Source: Aspidapion aeneum
Taxonomy: Eukaryota > Arthropoda > Insecta > Coleoptera > Brentidae
Assembly (NCBI GenBank): GCA_963576565.1
Contig: OY755047.1
Location: 31,540,851-31,604,850, forward strand
Direction: 5' to 3'
DNA length: 64,000 nucleotides
The notes beneath the pieces are model-generated. The model saw only the letters and a program-made list of their open reading frames with translations, was not told the origin of the DNA and searched no databases. Of this stretch, positions 1 to 10,562 are shown piece by piece. Within the stretch, counting starts at the first letter, position 1, and each line of letters starts with the position of its first letter. A program made the translations under genes and the position numbers.

Positions 1-647
1 GACAGATCAAAAAAATTAAAAATGACAGTCGCGCCGCTTCAGCAAAACTGAACGAGCGGTTGGTCACCTTATTACCTATTAATGAACAAAAAACCGTGAG
101 CGTTCACCGCCGCGGATTCTGTGCTGCCGAATTCTATAGCGACATGTCGTCCTCTCTTTCTCTATATTGCTATTAGTAGGCAACAAAACATATCAATATG
201 GAATTCTACAGTGCACAAAATAAAGGTTTACCGTACAGAAAAGCATTGTTGAAGCGATTTTTATTTTCCGTTTGCCTGTGTCTACTCGATATGCCACGGG
301 GTGAAGGCGTCTGAATGGCTTGACCGTTAATAAAATTCTATTCTATTATTTTCAATTCTAGTCCGTTGGCTGTTATGATAACGCCGCATGCTTTGGCAGG
401 GCAAAGAGTCGGGTGTTGCACCTGCTTACATTATTGAAATAGTGTCCGGTTACCGACGTATTGTTTACATTCGGTTCAGATTTGGTTTTTATTTTAATTA
501 TTTTGCCCAATGTTCGCTGTGTATAGGTACGAGGATTTACATTATTAGCATATTATTATAATTTTCTTTTTTATGTGTGTATAAAAAATGGAGGGACGGA
601 AGTCCTGCGTCACCTATTGCGAAAGTCAAGAGCCGCCATGATAATAG
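1..647. other. No recognised gene or repeat boundary
   Basis: AT-rich sequence with no long open frame. I see no transposon protein motif, tRNA-like box or terminal repeat pair here. Confidence 0.5.
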
Positions 648-1305
648 ATAATCTTTAAAAAGTCATTTTAGTAGTAATGAATTTATGAGAACATGACTGC
701 AGACAGAATTAGCAATCTATAAAACAGAGGTTGAAAAACAAACTAAAATTTTAAAATTGACAGCACCCATTATGATATCTTTTATCTTGTTTTATCGTGC
801 AGATACGAGGCTTTTTAACGAATTAAAAAAGTCAAAAAATTCCTAAAACATAAGATAAACAAGCCAGAGTGTCAAATTTAATATTGTCCGCCATCTTCGA
901 TTTTAATATAACAGCAAATTTTGATAATAACCTTTCAAAGAAAATACATCTTTTCCACAACGCTTTTTGTTTTATTGAAATCAATTTCGTAAAAATCGGT
1001 AACGCAAACGTATAATCTGTAAAACAATGGTTGAAACAAAAATTAATATTTCGAAAACAACTAAACCGATTTTATTGATTTGTACCCTTGTGTGCGTGGG
1101 AAAGATTGACTTTTTTGCAAAATAAAAAACATTCTAACCGCCATCTTAAATTTCGAAATAGCAGACAAAATAATTAAAGCCTAACTCACTAACCAATTCT
1201 CCGTAAAGTGCAGTAACTGCACAACTGTTGTTTTCTTAAAAATCGATGATATAGTTCGAGACTAATAAAATAGACATTTTGTCCAGTTTTCTTTGGCCCA
1301 TCCGG
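648..1305. mobile_element. Partial copy of the foldback element found at 12450-14313
   Basis: This stretch matches the right arm of the palindromic element at 12450-14313. Shared landmarks are the segment AGTAATGAATT, the phrase AAACAATGGTTGAAAC, the CCGCCATCTT block and the terminal stretch TTTGGCCCATCCGG followed by TA. Only one arm is present, so this is a truncated, non-autonomous copy. No coding sequence is visible. Confidence 0.65.
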
Positions 1306-1447
1306 TATTTAAAAACGGTAATTTTAATTTTTTTTATCTTTTAAATTTTTATGATAAGAAACGAAAATTGGTTTTATAACTTAATTGAAAAACACACGGT
1401 TTAATGAGGTTCCTAACTGTGGGTTTTAGTTAAATTTTACTAAAGTA

Positions 1448-1768
1448 CAGTCCCGATTATCCGAAATAATGTGGACCAAAGTGATTTCGGATAATCGAAA
1501 TTTCGGTTAATCCGATTGTTTTTTTCAAACAAGGAGTTTGGGATGCCTATATCGTTAGATTGACTTAAAAACATTTGTAAGACTCTGTCGGCTAACTAAA
1601 ACATTTTAGACCGTCGTATTGCCGTGAAACCCCGAAGGGGACCACCTATCAGTATAGGTGAATCCCAGACGCGTTTCGTATAATGCGAATTTTTTCGTTT
1701 AATCGGGATTTTTGTTTTTAAAGTTTGTTTCGGATAAACCGGATTTCGGAAAATCGCGATTCGGATTG
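1448..1768. mobile_element. pogo/Tigger-like MITE, TA-flanked
   Basis: The left end reads CAGTCCCGATTATCCGAA and the right end is the near reverse complement, ending ATTCGGATTG before TA. Both ends abut TA, the target duplication of the Tc1/mariner/pogo superfamily. A second copy of the same family lies in the opposite orientation at 39456-39748; the two share an internal block about a CCCCGAAGGGG-like segment. No coding capacity remains. Confidence 0.8.
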
Positions 1769-1985
1769 TACTAATGTACTTATCTTCAAAAGCACTTATG
1801 GCCCCAAAATTGGTCTGCTAGATATAGGGCAAACATCAATAGATCTATTTCAAAAATAAAGCAATACTCATGTTCCTTTAAGACTGTTTGCACTTTGCAG
1901 TGCAGTTTTAATCGAATACGATAGTGTACCAGCGCAACATGAGCTCGCTGCGCCCGTGTCAAAAAAAGCACTGAGTACAACAATG

Positions 1986-2556
1986 CAGTGGCGACTCGGG
2001 AGGTAGTGCCACGGTGCCAGGGCAATACCCTATTTTGCTGTAAAAATACGGTTCTTTTTCATTTTTAAAATTTTATTTTATGCATTTCTTTTTAGTTTAT
2101 TAATTAAATGGTAACCCGGTGAAATTCTGTGTATCACACTCTGACTCAACGCGACGCGATGAATGAGCCACTAAAACCCAAAGCAGCGTAGAACACTCTG
2201 CCCAATGAGTGTGTGCCACTTTTTTGTTGGCTCCTTCGAATAGAGGTAGATTTTATCAGCAGCCTATATTAGCGACAGAGATAGAGCCAATTGGACATTT
2301 TAGCGTTATGTAGATAGGAAAAATCAAAGAAATTTTGTGCTTAGCACAGGCCATCAGTTAGTCGTATTACTCGCTTTGTTTATGTGCATGGAGCGTGGAG
2401 CATGGATGTTTTAACTTACGCCCTTTTCAATACATTTCAATTATTTCAGCAGAATTTTCTGATAAATTTTAATTCATTTTATGGCGGAATTTGGGTATGG
2501 TTCGTTTCTTAAAAAAATAGAATTAGAAACCCCAAACATAGGAGTAGTATAAACAT
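1986..2556 (+). mobile_element. Truncated hAT-type element related to 31955-32987
   Basis: The left terminus CAGTGGCGACTCGGGAGG resembles other hAT ends in the window. Similarity to 31955-32987 runs through GGTAGTGCCA, a TTTTATNCATTTCTTTTTAG stretch and an AGCGACAGAGNT segment. The part corresponding to the zinc-finger remnant of that element is missing. The sequence breaks off where the tRNA-bearing repeat at 2558-2866 begins, and I found no right terminus or matching 8-bp duplication. Confidence 0.6.
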
Positions 2557-2557
2557 C

Positions 2558-2866
2558 AAGTGAAATTAAAGAAAGAAAAATAAGAAAAAAGTTTTCTGTC
2601 TTCAGCCGGGACTCGAACCCGGAATGTACGCAAACGCTGTCCACATTAAGCCACCGAAGACTATACATAAATTTTCGGAAAACTTTCATCTATGCGTGTC
2701 TGCGGTATCTCAATACAAGAACGAGATACTCTTAGGGTATTTACTCGACCAAGCCATCCAACTGATCTCTATAATTCTTCCTTCCCACAGTCAAAGGTAT
2801 GAAAACTCAAAATTAGACGTAAAGTATCAACGTCTGAAAACATGAGATCACTTTTTCGTGTGTTAA
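2558..2866 (-). repeat. Dispersed repeat carrying an internal tRNA-like segment
   Basis: This ~310-bp unit matches 35125-35460 in the same orientation, including about 200 bp upstream of the tRNA-like part (block ACAAGAACGAGA, then ACTCGACCAAG) and a short T-rich tail ending ATTTCACTTG on the minus strand. The tRNA-like part is in the 3' half of the unit rather than at its 5' end, which is unusual for a classical tRNA-derived SINE. Confidence 0.7.
2598..2660 (-). tRNA. tRNA-like sequence (pseudogene) inside a repeat
   Basis: On the minus strand a 7-bp acceptor stem (TCTTCGG with CTGAAGA, one G-U pair), a degenerate A box and a perfect T arm (CCGGG-TTCGAGT-CCCGG) can be read. The anticodon arm does not fold well and the whole is only 63 nt. 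I read it as a degenerate tRNA-derived promoter rather than a working tRNA. Confidence 0.6.
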
Positions 2867-4665
2867 AATAATATCTTCAATTAAAAATTAAACAAAAATT
2901 AAAATTTTATGACTGCTCCAAAATGACGGTTTCTTTTCTATAAAGTTCCTAATTATGAGTTTTGATTTAAAATAAATTAAATTAAAAATTGGCGATCCAA
3001 TATGGCGGAATTTTCCTTTTATTGAGCGATACTAAATTTGTTTTGAATGTGTTTTTTATGAAAAATGTATTACGAAGGGGGCGGGAGGTTCAAAAATTCA
3101 AAATTTTTACGTTAGTTTAATAATGTTTCTTATGTAATAAATTTGGAATTTTAAAGGGTTAAAGGTCGCTGATTGACCTTAGGAAAATCTAATTGGCTGA
3201 TTAAAAATGGTTTACCTTTCCATTTATAAATACGAGTTGGCCCAGGGGCAAATTAGCAGCGGCAAATTTCCCCCATGACCACTATGCAAAACGCTAAAAA
3301 TTTTCTCACCCCCCCTCCCCGGAAATGAAAATCCTAGATCCGTCCCTGATTTATTTTATTTTCTGACTAATTAGTGCGGAAAAAAATATAATTTCCACAG
3401 TTTTTTTGTAGAATTATATTTAGCAACTCAATTAATTTAATCTCATTTGGCTTTAAATTTAAACTCGACCCGAACAACAAAACGCAGCAGTGGAAAAAAG
3501 TTAATTCGGCATGCGGATAAACTGGAGACGTAAGTTAGTTCAGAAAGTAAAAAGTTTATGTTGAGACACAAAAGAGAAAACTTAGTCTTTTACCCTAAGG
3601 CGATAAAATAAACAAGCTAGACGTTAATGATAAGGATTCAGTGGTAAATACCCTCTTACGCCAACCAAAAGTTATTCTGTGATGCTTCGTTTTTAAATAA
3701 TAATGCCGCAGTGCTGAATTTGCATGATAATATTTTTTTTTAATATAAGCCAATTTTAATGGGGCATAGCTTCTGGACCAATAGATCCATATAAAAAAAA
3801 CCGGGGAGGTGTGCCTCAGGGCTTCCTTAACCCTACTAAGTATTATTTTTTTTTTTTAGTTTTTAGATGTAAGCGCAGTGAAAATGAAAAAAAAAACACG
3901 AAAAAATGCAATTTTTTCAATATAAGATGATTTTATCAAGGTCAAACAAGGTCACGTCTGTCCCATTTTTTTCAATTTTGCTGTTTTAGGATATTAAGAA
4001 TCAACCAATGGACAAAATTTGTTTTCTGAAAAATACGAAAAAATAAAATATGTTGATATTTTGATAAATTTGCCGCCACTTTGGAAATAATGCAGGTAAG
4101 ACAAAAAACTTTTTCGACAATATTAGAACTTACCTTTTTATAGTTTTTTTCTAAATTTAGAAATTTTCACTCAATTGATATGGGAGTAGCAAGCACCAAT
4201 GTTGGGTTCTCGGAATATGTAATTTTCTTTGAGGCATTTTTCATAAGTCAAGTTAAAAAGCATTGAACGCCATAAAAATTTTACAGCGAATTTCTACAGG
4301 TCTTGTCTATACTCTAAAAGTTTTTTTGCTTTCCTTTTGATAAACCTTGAATTTTGATGATTTTTCTAATCAATCGAATCGTGTTGTTTTGAATAAATCT
4401 TAACATTTCAAGGTCGTGTGAATAAAATGACCTTGAAACAATTTTTTTTTAAATCACTGAATACAAATTATATAAAAACGAGTATTTTCTTGACTATATG
4501 GGTATAACCTGATTTTTGTCAATTTGTTTTCGGCATTATTTTTTAAATTTCCCCCACCTCTTCTACGGTAAAGCAAAATAGGGGCGCTGCAAGTCAAAAA
4601 TGTTGTATTCTTCCACTGACTATATGTACAAAATTTCATGCTTTTTTCCACGTGTCTAGGGTGTA
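2867..4665. other. AT-rich sequence, no gene seen
   Basis: No transposon protein, terminal repeat pair or RNA gene was recognised. There are many homopolymer runs of A and T and short open frames only. Confidence 0.45.
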
Positions 4666-4861
4666 CAGAGTGGTCCTAATTGGACACTTTTGATAGGAAA
4701 CGCCCATTTCTAGAGGAGATAGAAAAAAACTAACCTACATGTTACAAGCTCGATTTTTGTTATAAAAATAATGCCGAAAACCGCACATCGATATCTTGAA
4801 CTACTTAAAAGATATAGTGTGGTTTTCAATTCGGCACATTTTCGATCCACCCCTGTAACTA

Positions 4862-5047
4862 CAGTCGAACCTCTCTAACTCGAACCTCTATAACTCGAAC
4901 CTCTCTATAACTCGAACCTTTTAAATGGTCCCTGTACTTTTTATATGTATTTTAACCTCTTTAATTTGGAAATTCTATAACTCGAACTCTCCATAACTCG
5001 AACTGATTTGGTTGTCCCTTAGGGTTCGAGTTATAGAGGTTCGACTG
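4862..5047. mobile_element. 186-bp pogo-like MITE with TA duplication
   Basis: The terminal inverted repeats read CAGTCGAACCTCTCTAACTC and its near complement, each next to TA. Subterminal repeats of the form TATAACTCGAACC recur inside. It interrupts the left arm of the foldback 4666-10207: the arm's similarity to 10010-10207 continues directly on the other side. Non-coding. Confidence 0.88.
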
Positions 5048-5136
5048 TAGTTTATTTATGAATAATTTTTATATCTGTAAAAACATTATTTAGGCACTTT
5101 TTAGGAGCAACTAAACTGTGAAATTAAATTTTTTAT

Positions 5137-6162
5137 TATTATTTAGTCGGTTTAGAACATTTTTCTACGTTGTCCGACGCCTATTCTCCACCACCTTCGA
5201 TCCTGACAATCATCTTCTGTCAGATTTTTTTGACTCATTGATCTTTGGATTGACTGTTGCCATTCTAGTTTAGGACGCCCTCTTTTTCTGCGCCCTATTG
5301 GTTGCCATTCTAGGACCTGCTTTGGTAATCTTTCGTCGTTCATCGATGATTCGATTCGATTCCCATTCTTTCTTTTATGATCTCATTTCTTATGTGATCT
5401 GTTCTAGATATTCTCATTGATCTTCTTATTGCATCCATTTCGACACTTTCCATTTTTGTTTTGTATTTTTCTGTTACGCGACAAGTCTCTATTCCATACA
5501 ACAGCGTGCTTTTCACCATTGTTTCATATATGTTAAATTTTACATTCTTTTTTATCTCTCTGCTCCATAAAATACTGTTAAGACATCCAATAACCTTTTT
5601 TGCTTTTACTATTCTTTTTTCCAGTTCTTTACAGTCTGTTCCTGTCTTATCAAATGTGACACCCAAGTATACATACTCATTGTATGGAGATATTACTTGT
5701 CCATTGTCTAGTTCTCACTGGATTCGTTTCCAATACATAAGTACTGTGTCTTGTCCACGTTCACTGTTTGTCCCCACTTTTGGTATTCTTCCATTAACTT
5801 TCTCATCATATACTCCATGTCCTCTTTATCATTAGCTACAATTACTTGGTCGTCAGCAAACTGTAGTGTGTATATGGTAAATCGGTCGTTAAGTTGTATT
5901 CCCATGCCGTGCACTTTCCGTTTCCAGTTTTTTAGAGCTACTGCGATATATATTTTAAAAAGGGTTGGAGAAATACAACATCCCTGTCTTAAGCCTTTTG
6001 TTACCAGGAAGTCTTTTGAAAGTCGCTTTCCAATTTTAATTTCAGATTTTGACCCTTTGTATAGTTCTTTTATCGCTTTTATGTATGTATGATTGATATT
6101 AGTCTGCTCTAGCACTGTCCATAGTTTTTCTACTGGAACGGTATCATATGCTTTTTGTAGGT
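5137..6162 (-). pseudogene. LINE reverse transcriptase, C-terminal half
   Basis: This is the 3' part of the RT reading frame. From the 5' side on the minus strand come the end of RT motif A (AYD), a GLRQGCCISPTLF motif, the catalytic FADDQ box (near 5855) and NVDKTQYL. After a frame break there is a C-terminal region with LLYGIETCRV, and after another break GRPKLEW followed by a DRRWWR motif typical of LINE C-termini. Frame changes near 5700 and 5345 make it non-functional. The 5' half is at 8599-9533, displaced by the LTR element. The codon interrupted at the junction closes correctly if 6163-8602 is removed. Confidence 0.88.
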
Positions 6163-6299
6163 TGTAACGAAGTTACTAATTTCTATCTTTGTTAGGTCGG
6201 GGTAATTTAGGTTAAGTTGTTTTACAAGTCTCCTAAAGCATGGGCAGGTCTAATTTGTCGTAATCCATCGGCCGGGAGTAGAAATTATAAGTTATTGAG

Positions 6300-6755
6300 T
6301 CCAGATGCCGTGGGGGATATTCGTAGTTTGTCGGGATCATTCGGAAATGATCGGTTTTCTTTGATCCCCACCTCTGACTTCGTGGGGGTTAGTCGGAGCC
6401 ATTCGGAAATGATCGGCTTTCTTTGGTCCCCACCTCTAATGTCGTAGAAGTTAGTCGGAACCATTCGGAAATACTCGGCTTCCTTCGGTTCCCCACCTCT
6501 AATGTCGTGGGGTTAGTCGGAGCCATTCGGAAATAATCGGCTTTCTTCGGTTCCCCACCTCTAATGTCGTGGGGTTAGTCGGAGCCATTCGGAAAGGATC
6601 GGTTTACTTCGGCCTCCCACCTCTAATGTCGTGGGGTTAGTCGGAGCCATTCGGAAAGGATCGGTTTACTTCGGCCTCCCACCTCTGATTTTGTGGGGGT
6701 TAGTCGGAGCGTTTCGGAAGTGATCGGCTTTCTTTGGCCTCCCACCTCTGAAAAA
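6300..6755. repeat. 62-bp tandem repeat array in the putative U3
   Basis: Seven units recur with near-constant 61-63-bp spacing. The landmark TCGGAAA occurs near 6341, 6403, 6464, 6527, 6589, 6651 and 6713. Each unit holds ATTCGGAAATGATCGG, a pyrimidine stretch with CCCCACCTCT and GTGGGGTTAGTCGGAG. The array stops just before the TATTTAAG box, the place expected for LTR enhancer or insulator repeats. Confidence 0.85.
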
Positions 6756-6776
6756 CGAGCACTTCCGAAGAGAGGC

Positions 6777-6784
6777 TATTTAAG
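6777..6784 (+). promoter_or_regulatory. TATA-like box of the putative LTR
   Basis: TATTTAAG follows the 62-bp array directly. A plausible initiator (TTCAACC) lies about 30 bases downstream, near 6810. The plus-strand orientation agrees with the AATAAA motifs downstream. Not experimentally supported. Confidence 0.4.
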
Positions 6785-7029
6785 CAATCGACACATCGTG
6801 TTCAACCTTTTTTTTTATCCGTCATCGCCCGCCGTAGCAAGATTAAGTGATAAAACTAAACTCGAGATATTTCTAGTGCACCGGTACCGAGACTGGCAAA
6901 AGGTAAGTGCGTAGGCTATTTTTAAGTATTTATTTTACGCTGTTCTTTATATTTAATGCAAGAATGTTTTTCTTTTGCTGGGTAAATTGCAGACGGTTTT
7001 TCTAACCCCTTTTATTAAATTCGAATCTC

Positions 7030-8110
7030 TCTAATCCCGGACCCCTACCTTGGAGGCGATACAGGCAGGCACGCGTTCTTTAGAGCTGATTCCAAAGTTG
7101 GTAGATTTCCCCAAATCACCCTGATTTCCCGGACCCCTACCTTGGATGCCATACAGGTAGGCACGCGTCTTCCAGGGTTGATTTCAAATTGGTATATTTC
7201 CCGGACCCCTACCTTGGATGCCATACAGGTAGGCACGCGTCTTGTTGATTTTTAATTATTTTCCGGTCCAGAGAAAATGCAATTTCCTAGCTGGTGTAAA
7301 TAAGCTTGAGCAAAAGGAAAATTGTAGTTTCCAGTTAGACCCGTTTTGCTAATCCCGAACCACCCTAACTCCCGGACCCCTACCTTGGATGCCATACAGG
7401 TAGGCACGCGTTCTTTAGGGTTGGTCCCAAAGTTGATAAATTCCCAAATCACCCTACTCCCGGACCCCTACCTTGGATGCCATACAGGTAGGCACGCGTC
7501 TTGTAGGGTTGATTTAAAGTTAAAGTCCCGATTGGAAAACGATGCAATTTACCACCGCTCCGTACAATGAAACGGAGAAGTAATCTGTAGATTCTTGAGA
7601 CCCGTTTTCTTGAACTAAAACCACTCTAATCCCGGACCCCTATCTTGGATACCATACAGGTAGGCACGCGTTCTTTAGAGTTGGTTTCAAAATTGATAAT
7701 TTCCCAAATCATCCTGATTTCCCGGACCCCTACCTTGGATGCCATACAGGTAGGCACGCGTCTTCCAGGGTTGATTTCAAATTGGTATATTTCCCGGACC
7801 CCTACCTTGGATGCCATACAGGTAGGCACGCGTCTTTTTCCTGATTTTGCCCGGTTAAGACAATGTGCACTTTCCTCCTGGGTACAAGATAATTCGAAGG
7901 AAAACTGCACATTTCATCTTTAACCCGTTTATTAGACTCAAACCACTCTAATCCCGGACCCCTGTCTTGGATGCCATACAGGCAGGCACGCGTTCTTTAG
8001 GGTTGGTTTCTAAGTTGGTAATTCCCCAAATCACCCTGTTTTCCCGGACCCCTACCTTGGATGCCATACAAGTAGGCACGCGTCTTATACAGGGTTGATT
8101 TTAAGCATAT
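7030..8110. repeat. Array of a ~36-bp hairpin motif in a ~593-bp higher-order repeat
   Basis: About ten copies of CCCCTACCTTGGATGCCATA followed by CAGGTAGGCACGCG start near 7041, 7133, 7205, 7376, 7462, 7635, 7728, 7797, 7968 and 8047. Each can fold, CCTACCT pairing with AGGTAGG and an inner TGG/CCA. The spacing pattern repeats (roughly 92, 72, 171, 86, 173, then 93, 69, 171, 79), so the first ~593 bp were duplicated as a block. Sequence between the motifs is more diverged than the motifs. Confidence 0.85.
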
Positions 8111-8598
8111 TCCCGGACTAAAGAATCTACATTTTAACTACGACCAAACCGAGTAATAAAAGTGGTATTTGAGTTATAGAATAGCCAACGGACATGTAAA
8201 TCCGTTATATACCGTTTCGTGAAAGCATTATCGAATTGTTCTTTGCTGGAACTTTGAAAGGCATTCAATTGTGTCAAATTAAGACAAAGAAACCGCCTGT
8301 GCTTTGGGAATCCTGTTTAATTTGTTTAGAGTAAGAAAGTTATTAAAATTTGATTCTTGTAGCAAGGTTAGACAAATAAAAGTGGTACATTTTAGTTAAA
8401 TTGCCTAAACATTAATTTTCCAACCATTCCATGAACCCGTTTTCTCGACTGTCTAAAAGCTAGTCGTACTGGCCGGTGGAGGCTCTAAGCTCCCTTATTT
8501 CTTAGAGTGGCGCCCAAGATTCCGTCCGAAAGGGTGAAATATTGAGTGTCAAATGTAAAAGACCGAAGTTTGGCAACCCCGAACTAGGTCCCTTTACA

Positions 8599-9533
8599 AG
8601 GTCCACAAAGGTAACATGAGTCTCTATATTTCTGGCGCTCCTTTTTTCAATTACTTGTTTAAGACAAAAAACATTATCACTACAAGATCTGCCTGCACGA
8701 AACCCACTTTGCTCTTCTTCTTCTTGTTCATGAAAATCCTTCTCTATTAGATCTCTAAGAATCCTACCGTACAATCTACTGAGAGTACTAGTTACTGAAA
8801 TTCCTCTGTAATTGTTGCAATCCAGCTTGTTTCCTTTTTTATGTATTGAGGATATGAATGCAATTTTCCAATCATCAGGTACTGGATGTCCGTTTATGCA
8901 TTGATTGATAAAATATGTGAGATTTTCGATTAGTTTCTCTGATCCATATTTGAGCATTTCAGCATATATTCCTCCAGGTCCGCTAGCTTTTCCGGATTTA
9001 AGCTTTTTAATACTATTTTTTATCATTTCTTTTTCGATGATTACTTCCTCTCCGTGTACTTCTATGTCTCTCCTCGGAGAGGCTGCCAGATATTCGGGTC
9101 TCGTTTCCTGCAGCAGTCCCTTGTAGTGTTCTGTCCATTGTTCTGGTTTGATGATCTGGATGTTTACTTTTTCTTTTGTTGGGTTTTTCACTGTAGAAAT
9201 GAATTTCCATACTTCAGAACTCTGCCTACCTCCTACGTGTGTATTGATATCGTGGCATTTGCGCTCGAACAGTTCATTTTTTTCTGTGCGTATCAAATTT
9301 CTCAGCTGTCTTTTGGTTTCCCTGTAGATTTCTAGGTCTCTTTGTTCTTTAGTACATAGCCATTTCAAGTATGTGCGTTTTTTCTCTTGGACCATTTCCT
9401 GTATTTTTTCCGTCCACCACATCTTCATCATCAGCTTCGATGCTTGCTTCCTTCAAGCTTTTTATTATGTTTGTATATATCTCTTCAAATGAGTGTTCTG
9501 TGTTTATTAATTTTTTATCTAATCTGTTCTGAT
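8599..9533 (-). pseudogene. LINE reverse transcriptase, N-terminal half
   Basis: An open frame of about 280 codons on the minus strand covers the start of the RT domain. It shows GKASGPGGIYAEMLKYG, WKIAFISSIHKKG, NNYRGISVTSTLSRLYGRIL, QSGFRAGRSCSDNVFCLKQV and the beginning of motif A (FVDL), where the LTR element begins. Upstream of 9431 the homology continues to about 9533 in another frame, implying a frameshift near 9420-9440. There is no endonuclease domain, consistent with 5' truncation at insertion. Confidence 0.88.
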
Positions 9534-10309
9534 AAATTATATTTTATCTGTCATATTCATGTTACATATAGTTTGTATTTTTCTTATAAAGTGACCCTTT
9601 TTTATATGATTTTTGAAATCAGCGTAAAATTTTCTTTAAAATGATGTATCACCCTTAATATTTTATTTTTTTTATATATTTTTTTTTAAATTTCATAATT
9701 TTAAAATATTTTAAACCCATTCAACAAATTAAAAAAAGATAAAAAAAATTAAGAGGTAATTAAAGAATAAAAATATTAAAAACAATAAAAAAATATATAT
9801 TAAGTGTGACATGTCATTTTAAAGGAACTTTTACGCTGATTTCAAAAATCGAATTAAAAATGGGTCATTGAGTAAGAAAAATACAAACTTTATCTAATAT
9901 CTCAAAAACTAAAAATGAAAGATAAAATTTGATTTGACAGTTGGATTGGTCATAAAAAAGTGCCTAAACAATTTTTTTAGAGAAACAAAAAATATTTATA
10001 AATAAACAAGTTATGGGGCTGGGTCGAAAATGCGGCCAATTAAAAACCACGCTATATCTTTTAAGTAGTTCAAGATATCGATGTGCGGTTTTCGGTATTA
10101 ATTTTTTTACGAAAATCGACCTCGTAACATGTAAGTTAGTTTTTTTCTATCTCCTCTAGAAATAGGATTTTCCTATCAAAAGTGTCCAACCGAACCGGAC
10201 CACTCTGTTCAGCTCGGGCTAATAACCAAGTTCCCAAAAATTATGAGCATATTTCTTGTTGTTACTTATAGAAGATACGAGATAGGAAATCAGTATAATG
10301 GTTGTCCTA

Positions 10310-10560
10310 TACTGCCGTCCTTAGTAAGACCCACCTATCTGTAAAAAAATTAAAAATCAGTTAGGGCCGAAAATGGGTTCAAATAGGTTACTTTTATCTG
10401 TTTTTTAAGAGAAATACCAACATTTTTGTTCCGAAGTATTTTATTTTGAAAAACAAAAAAAATATTACTATGTACTCTTAGCAAGCATTTAAACTTTAAA
10501 CTCACTTTTCTCGAAATAAGTGAAAACGTAGATAGGTGGGTCTTACTAAGGACGGCAGTA
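10310..10560. mobile_element. 251-bp MITE with ~31-bp near-perfect inverted ends
   Basis: The first ~31 bases (starting TACTGCCGTCCTTAGTAAGA) are the reverse complement of the last 31. TA lies on each side (10308-10309 and 10561-10562), so a Tc1/mariner-type origin is likely. The interior is AT-rich and non-coding. The near-identity of the ends suggests a fairly young insertion. Confidence 0.88.
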
Positions 10561-10562
10561 TA

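Larger units (their letters stand above)
6163..8598. mobile_element. Probable solo LTR (2.4 kb) with 4-bp target duplication
   Basis: The element begins TGTAACGAAGTTAC and ends CCTTTACA, so it has TG...CA termini. It is bounded by AGGT at 6159-6162 and AGGT at 8599-8602. Removing it plus one AGGT restores the LINE frame exactly. It has no coding sequence. It contains a 62-bp repeat array, a TATTTAAG box at 6777-6784, an AGGTAAGT splice-donor-like site near 6900, a second repeat array, and AATAAAAGTGG motifs near 8154 and 8376, in LTR-like order U3, promoter, R/U5. A TGGCGCCC motif at 8508-8515 looks like a Gypsy primer-binding site, so an internally deleted element is an alternative. Confidence 0.72.
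5137..9533 (-). mobile_element. 5'-truncated LINE (RTE-like), split by an LTR element
   Basis: On the minus strand the element runs from about 9533 to a 3' tail rich in TAA near 5137. Without the insertion 6163-8598 it is about 1.96 kb. It carries the reverse-transcriptase domain but no endonuclease. Short imperfect copies of AAATTAAATTTT-like sequence flank it (about 5121-5136 and 9534-9549) and may be its target duplication. A 3' fragment of the same family lies at 21097-21715. Assignment to RTE rests on the C-terminal GRP/WR-type motif and the absence of RNase H, so the clade is tentative. Confidence 0.85.
4666..10207. mobile_element. Palindromic TA-type foldback element, host of nested insertions
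   Basis: The left end (CAGAGTGGTCC after TA) and the right end (GGACCACTCTG) are inverted. The arms stay complementary for several hundred bases: the segment around 4666-4855 pairs with 10015-10207, 5050-5136 pairs with about 9915-10010, and after the LINE the left arm resumes at about 9534 and pairs with 9790-9915. The palindrome centre is an A/T-rich stretch near 9700. Without the later insertions the element would be about 1 kb. It contains the pogo MITE 4862-5047 and the LINE 5137-9533. Confidence 0.75.

Noticed and set aside
5461..6092. Plus-strand open frames of 113-124 codons
   Set aside because: Shadows of the minus-strand LINE reverse transcriptase.
7626..7923. Repetitive open frames with a PTCMASKVGVRE-type peptide
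   Set aside because: They are translations of the hairpin motif array in the putative LTR. Open frames occur on both strands because the unit length and motif repeat, not because of coding.
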